DNA of 64,000 nt from Flavobacterium sp. LC2016-01 (GTDB lineage Bacteria; Bacteroidota; Bacteroidia; Flavobacteriales; Flavobacteriaceae): assembly GCF_009711135.1 (NCBI RefSeq), contig NZ_WMIC01000001.1, positions 62,001 to 126,000 on the forward strand, written 5' to 3'. Position 1 is the stretch's first letter; each line of letters opens with the position of its first letter. The translations under genes and the position numbers were made by a program. Positions 62,472 to 64,000 of this stretch are shown here, piece after piece. Below the pieces are notes generated by a model that searched no databases, was not told where the DNA came from, and worked only from the letters and a program-made list of their open reading frames with translations.

Positions 62472-63704
62472 TTATAATGAAATATCCCATTGTATTCTAA
62501 AGCGCCAGCCTTGCTCTAAGGGCAATGTTTTGTCCTGAAAACTGAAATAGCTGACCTCTGAGGTTAATTTGTTTTTATGTCCATTAAAGAACCAGTTAAA
62601 AGCGATAGTGGTTTCATCCTGAGAGTTTTCTTTTATTGAACTGTCAGGACGATATCCAGCGTGTCTGGCCGCCATTTCTAATTTTTTTGGCCACCATTCA
62701 AAAACATTATTAAAGAAATAACCTGCCTGAACATAATAACCTTTCAATGTAGTAGTATCGTCAAAATTTAATTTATCGATGATTTTTTTTGTATGCATTT
62801 CACTTTGCCAAGAGAAACCACGGTACATAAAAGCGGTTTCTAAATTCCATTGATTTACGCGGTACTGTCCGGGAGCACCATTTTCAAAACCTTCTAAAGA
62901 TCCTCCGCCAGATTGTGAAAATCGGGTATAAGGGCTTCGGTTTGTTAATCCTGAAATTGCAATAATTGGAGTTGGTTTTTCGTGAAATTCTAAATCGCTG
63001 CCTTCAAAGTCAAGAAATCTTCCTAAGAAATTCCATTGTGCACGGCCAAAATACATCAGATTTCCATCGTCATTTGTTGTATTTCCTCGTCCGGTTCCGG
63101 TAAGTGCTGCGGCCCAATAATTAAAATCGGCAATACCGGCTCCTTTAAGATGTCCGTAAACTTCAACTCCCATTTGTCTGTCGGCGGTAAAAGGACGGTT
63201 TATTAAAGATCGGTCAACCGTTTGCTGTTCACCGCTGCTTATAAAACGTTCACGAGTATATTCAACTTTCCATTGACCGGCTTTAAAACTGAGCCATTCC
63301 CATTTTTCAATCATCAGCCTAAAATCTAATAAATTTGACTGACTGAGCTCATATTCCCAATAATATTTCAGCCAAGGATGAAAGGCATGCCCGCCAATTT
63401 TTAAACGGGCTCTGTTGATTTTAAAAGTTGTTTTTGCTTCCTGACTGTAATCGTCATAAGTTAGCGGATCTGTATCGTTAGGAGTAGAAAATCGAAATTG
63501 GAGTCTGCTCTGTAATTGAAAAAGAAATTTGTTGTCTCTGGTTCGTAATTCAATTCCTTTGCTTCCGTAGCTTACATTGATCAGTTTGGTAGTGTCTTTT
63601 TCTTTTTCGAGCTGTGCCATTCCATTTAAACCAATTAAAAGCAGTAAGGATGTCAAAAGAATTTTTGAAATCGAAACAGTTTTATTTGTTTTATATAGGT
63701 GCAT
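62472..63704 (-). CDS. OprP/OprO-type porin
   Basis: 410 residues. Signal peptide (to about GMAQ, residue 31), then a beta barrel with aromatic strands: FLFQLQSRLQFRFS, FKINRARLKIGGHAFHPWLK, FKAGQWKVEYTRER and the C-terminal GWRFRIQWDISL. It matches the phosphate-selective porin O/P family of the outer membrane. The substrate is not certain. It is 18 bases from the gene cut by the right edge, with which it is likely cotranscribed. Confidence 0.88.
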   Translation of the reverse strand: MHLYKTNKTVSISKILLTSLLLLIGLNGMAQLEKEKDTTKLINVSYGSKGIELRTRDNKFLFQLQSRLQFRFSTPNDTDPLTYDDYSQEAKTTFKINRARLKIGGHAFHPWLKYYWEYELSQSNLLDFRLMIEKWEWLSFKAGQWKVEYTRERFISSGEQQTVDRSLINRPFTADRQMGVEVYGHLKGAGIADFNYWAAALTGTGRGNTTNDDGNLMYFGRAQWNFLGRFLDFEGSDLEFHEKPTPIIAISGLTNRSPYTRFSQSGGGSLEGFENGAPGQYRVNQWNLETAFMYRGFSWQSEMHTKKIIDKLNFDDTTTLKGYYVQAGYFFNNVFEWWPKKLEMAARHAGYRPDSSIKENSQDETTIAFNWFFNGHKNKLTSEVSYFSFQDKTLPLEQGWRFRIQWDISL

Positions 63705-63722
63705 AATTGGTTTTTAAAATAT

Positions 63723-64000
63723 TTATTTCCCTCCAAAGTTTTTTGCAATTCCTAATCCAATTCCCCAGCTGTCATAAGCATTCCATTTAAAATCATAGCT
63801 GACAGTTCCAAAAATTTCCCAATCTTTTGGCAGTTCGTAACCATATTCAACTCCGGCTCTGGTTAAGAAATAATCTTCTTCTTTGGCAAATTCACCTCCT
63901 AAGCCTAAAAGAAAACTCCAGTGTTCGTTTGGTTTATAAATTCCCATCACTGCTGGTGCAATTGGATAACTTCTTTCAACGGTTTCTTTTTCGTCTCCGC
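63723..64000 (-). CDS. outer membrane beta-barrel protein, 5' part beyond right edge
   Basis: An open frame enters from the right edge (GDEKETVERSYPIAPAVMGI) and ends at 63723 after 92 visible residues. The internal ATG at 63950 is not the start, since the frame is open to the edge. Alternating hydrophobic and polar residues (WSFLLGLGGEF, YFLTRAGVEYGYEL, WEIFGTVSYDFKW, WGIGLGIAKNFGGK) show four C-terminal strands of an outer-membrane barrel. Operon with the OprP-like porin. Confidence 0.75.
   Translation of the reverse strand, partial: GDEKETVERSYPIAPAVMGIYKPNEHWSFLLGLGGEFAKEEDYFLTRAGVEYGYELPKDWEIFGTVSYDFKWNAYDSWGIGLGIAKNFGGK

Overview
The window is a piece of a chromosome from a Flavobacterium-like member of the Bacteroidota. 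It is AT-rich throughout. Many genes are preceded by the Bacteroidota -7 promoter box TAnnTTTG instead of an E. coli-type -10. There is a TonB-dependent receptor with a carboxypeptidase-like plug extension next to a DUF4249 lipoprotein, a long NusB, a PUR-domain protein (DUF3276), a monomeric isocitrate dehydrogenase, and many lipoproteins and signal peptides of flavobacterial style. No rRNA, tRNA, CRISPR array, transposase or integrase was seen. Most genes are on the minus strand.

Layout. Positions 1-5.0 kb hold small secreted, membrane and DinB-like proteins, one of them frameshifted. At 5.1-7.3 kb an AraC regulator is divergent from a fosmidomycin-resistance-type MFS pump. At 9.1-18.6 kb lie core metabolism genes: lysA, gltD, gltB and, divergently, sucC. 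At 18.9-25.1 kb are a YehS-like protein, an aminotransferase with a dipeptide epimerase, an esterase, a TerB-like protein and a prolyl oligopeptidase. At 25.2-30.1 kb are uvrB, a lipoprotein hydrolase, a ParE/RelE-type toxin-antitoxin pair and rlmF. At 33.3-42.2 kb are thiamine pyrophosphokinase, DinB and GyrI-like proteins, the DUF4249/TonB receptor pair, isocitrate dehydrogenase, rplS and trmD. At 42.6-48.6 kb plus-strand genes include a Tat-exported TIM-barrel protein, a lipoprotein archaemetzincin, a cupin, an MFS pump, a cyclophilin-FKBP fusion and a cytochrome c lipoprotein. At 48.7-64 kb are a GreA/Rnk-like factor, several alpha/beta hydrolases, csaA, an ABC exporter, leucine dehydrogenase, nusB, yajC, pepT, a formylglycine-generating-enzyme-like protein and an OprP-like porin operon cut by the right edge.

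The most striking region is 30.17-33.20 kb, between rlmF and the thiamine pyrophosphokinase gene. Four unrelated orphan genes, all in one orientation, are separated by three complete copies (about 136-138 bp) and bounded by two half copies of a conserved imperfect inverted repeat. The outermost 8-10 bases of the repeats differ from copy to copy, but the bases that begin each gene unit are the reverse complement of the bases that end the same unit: exact for two units, 9/10 for one and 7/9 for the last. The cut would fall at G^TT. This is the signature of integron gene cassettes and attC recombination sites, with no integrase in the window. I read it as an integrase-less attC cluster (CALIN) or an unrecognised integron-like system in Bacteroidota.

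A second theme is intergenic repeats: REP-like palindrome pairs, an exact 27-bp inverted pair flanking yajC, and hairpins whose long arms are built of short repeated words at 3' ends of genes. One 170-base transcript-like unit (49.25-49.44 kb) has a promoter box and a terminator but no recognised gene.
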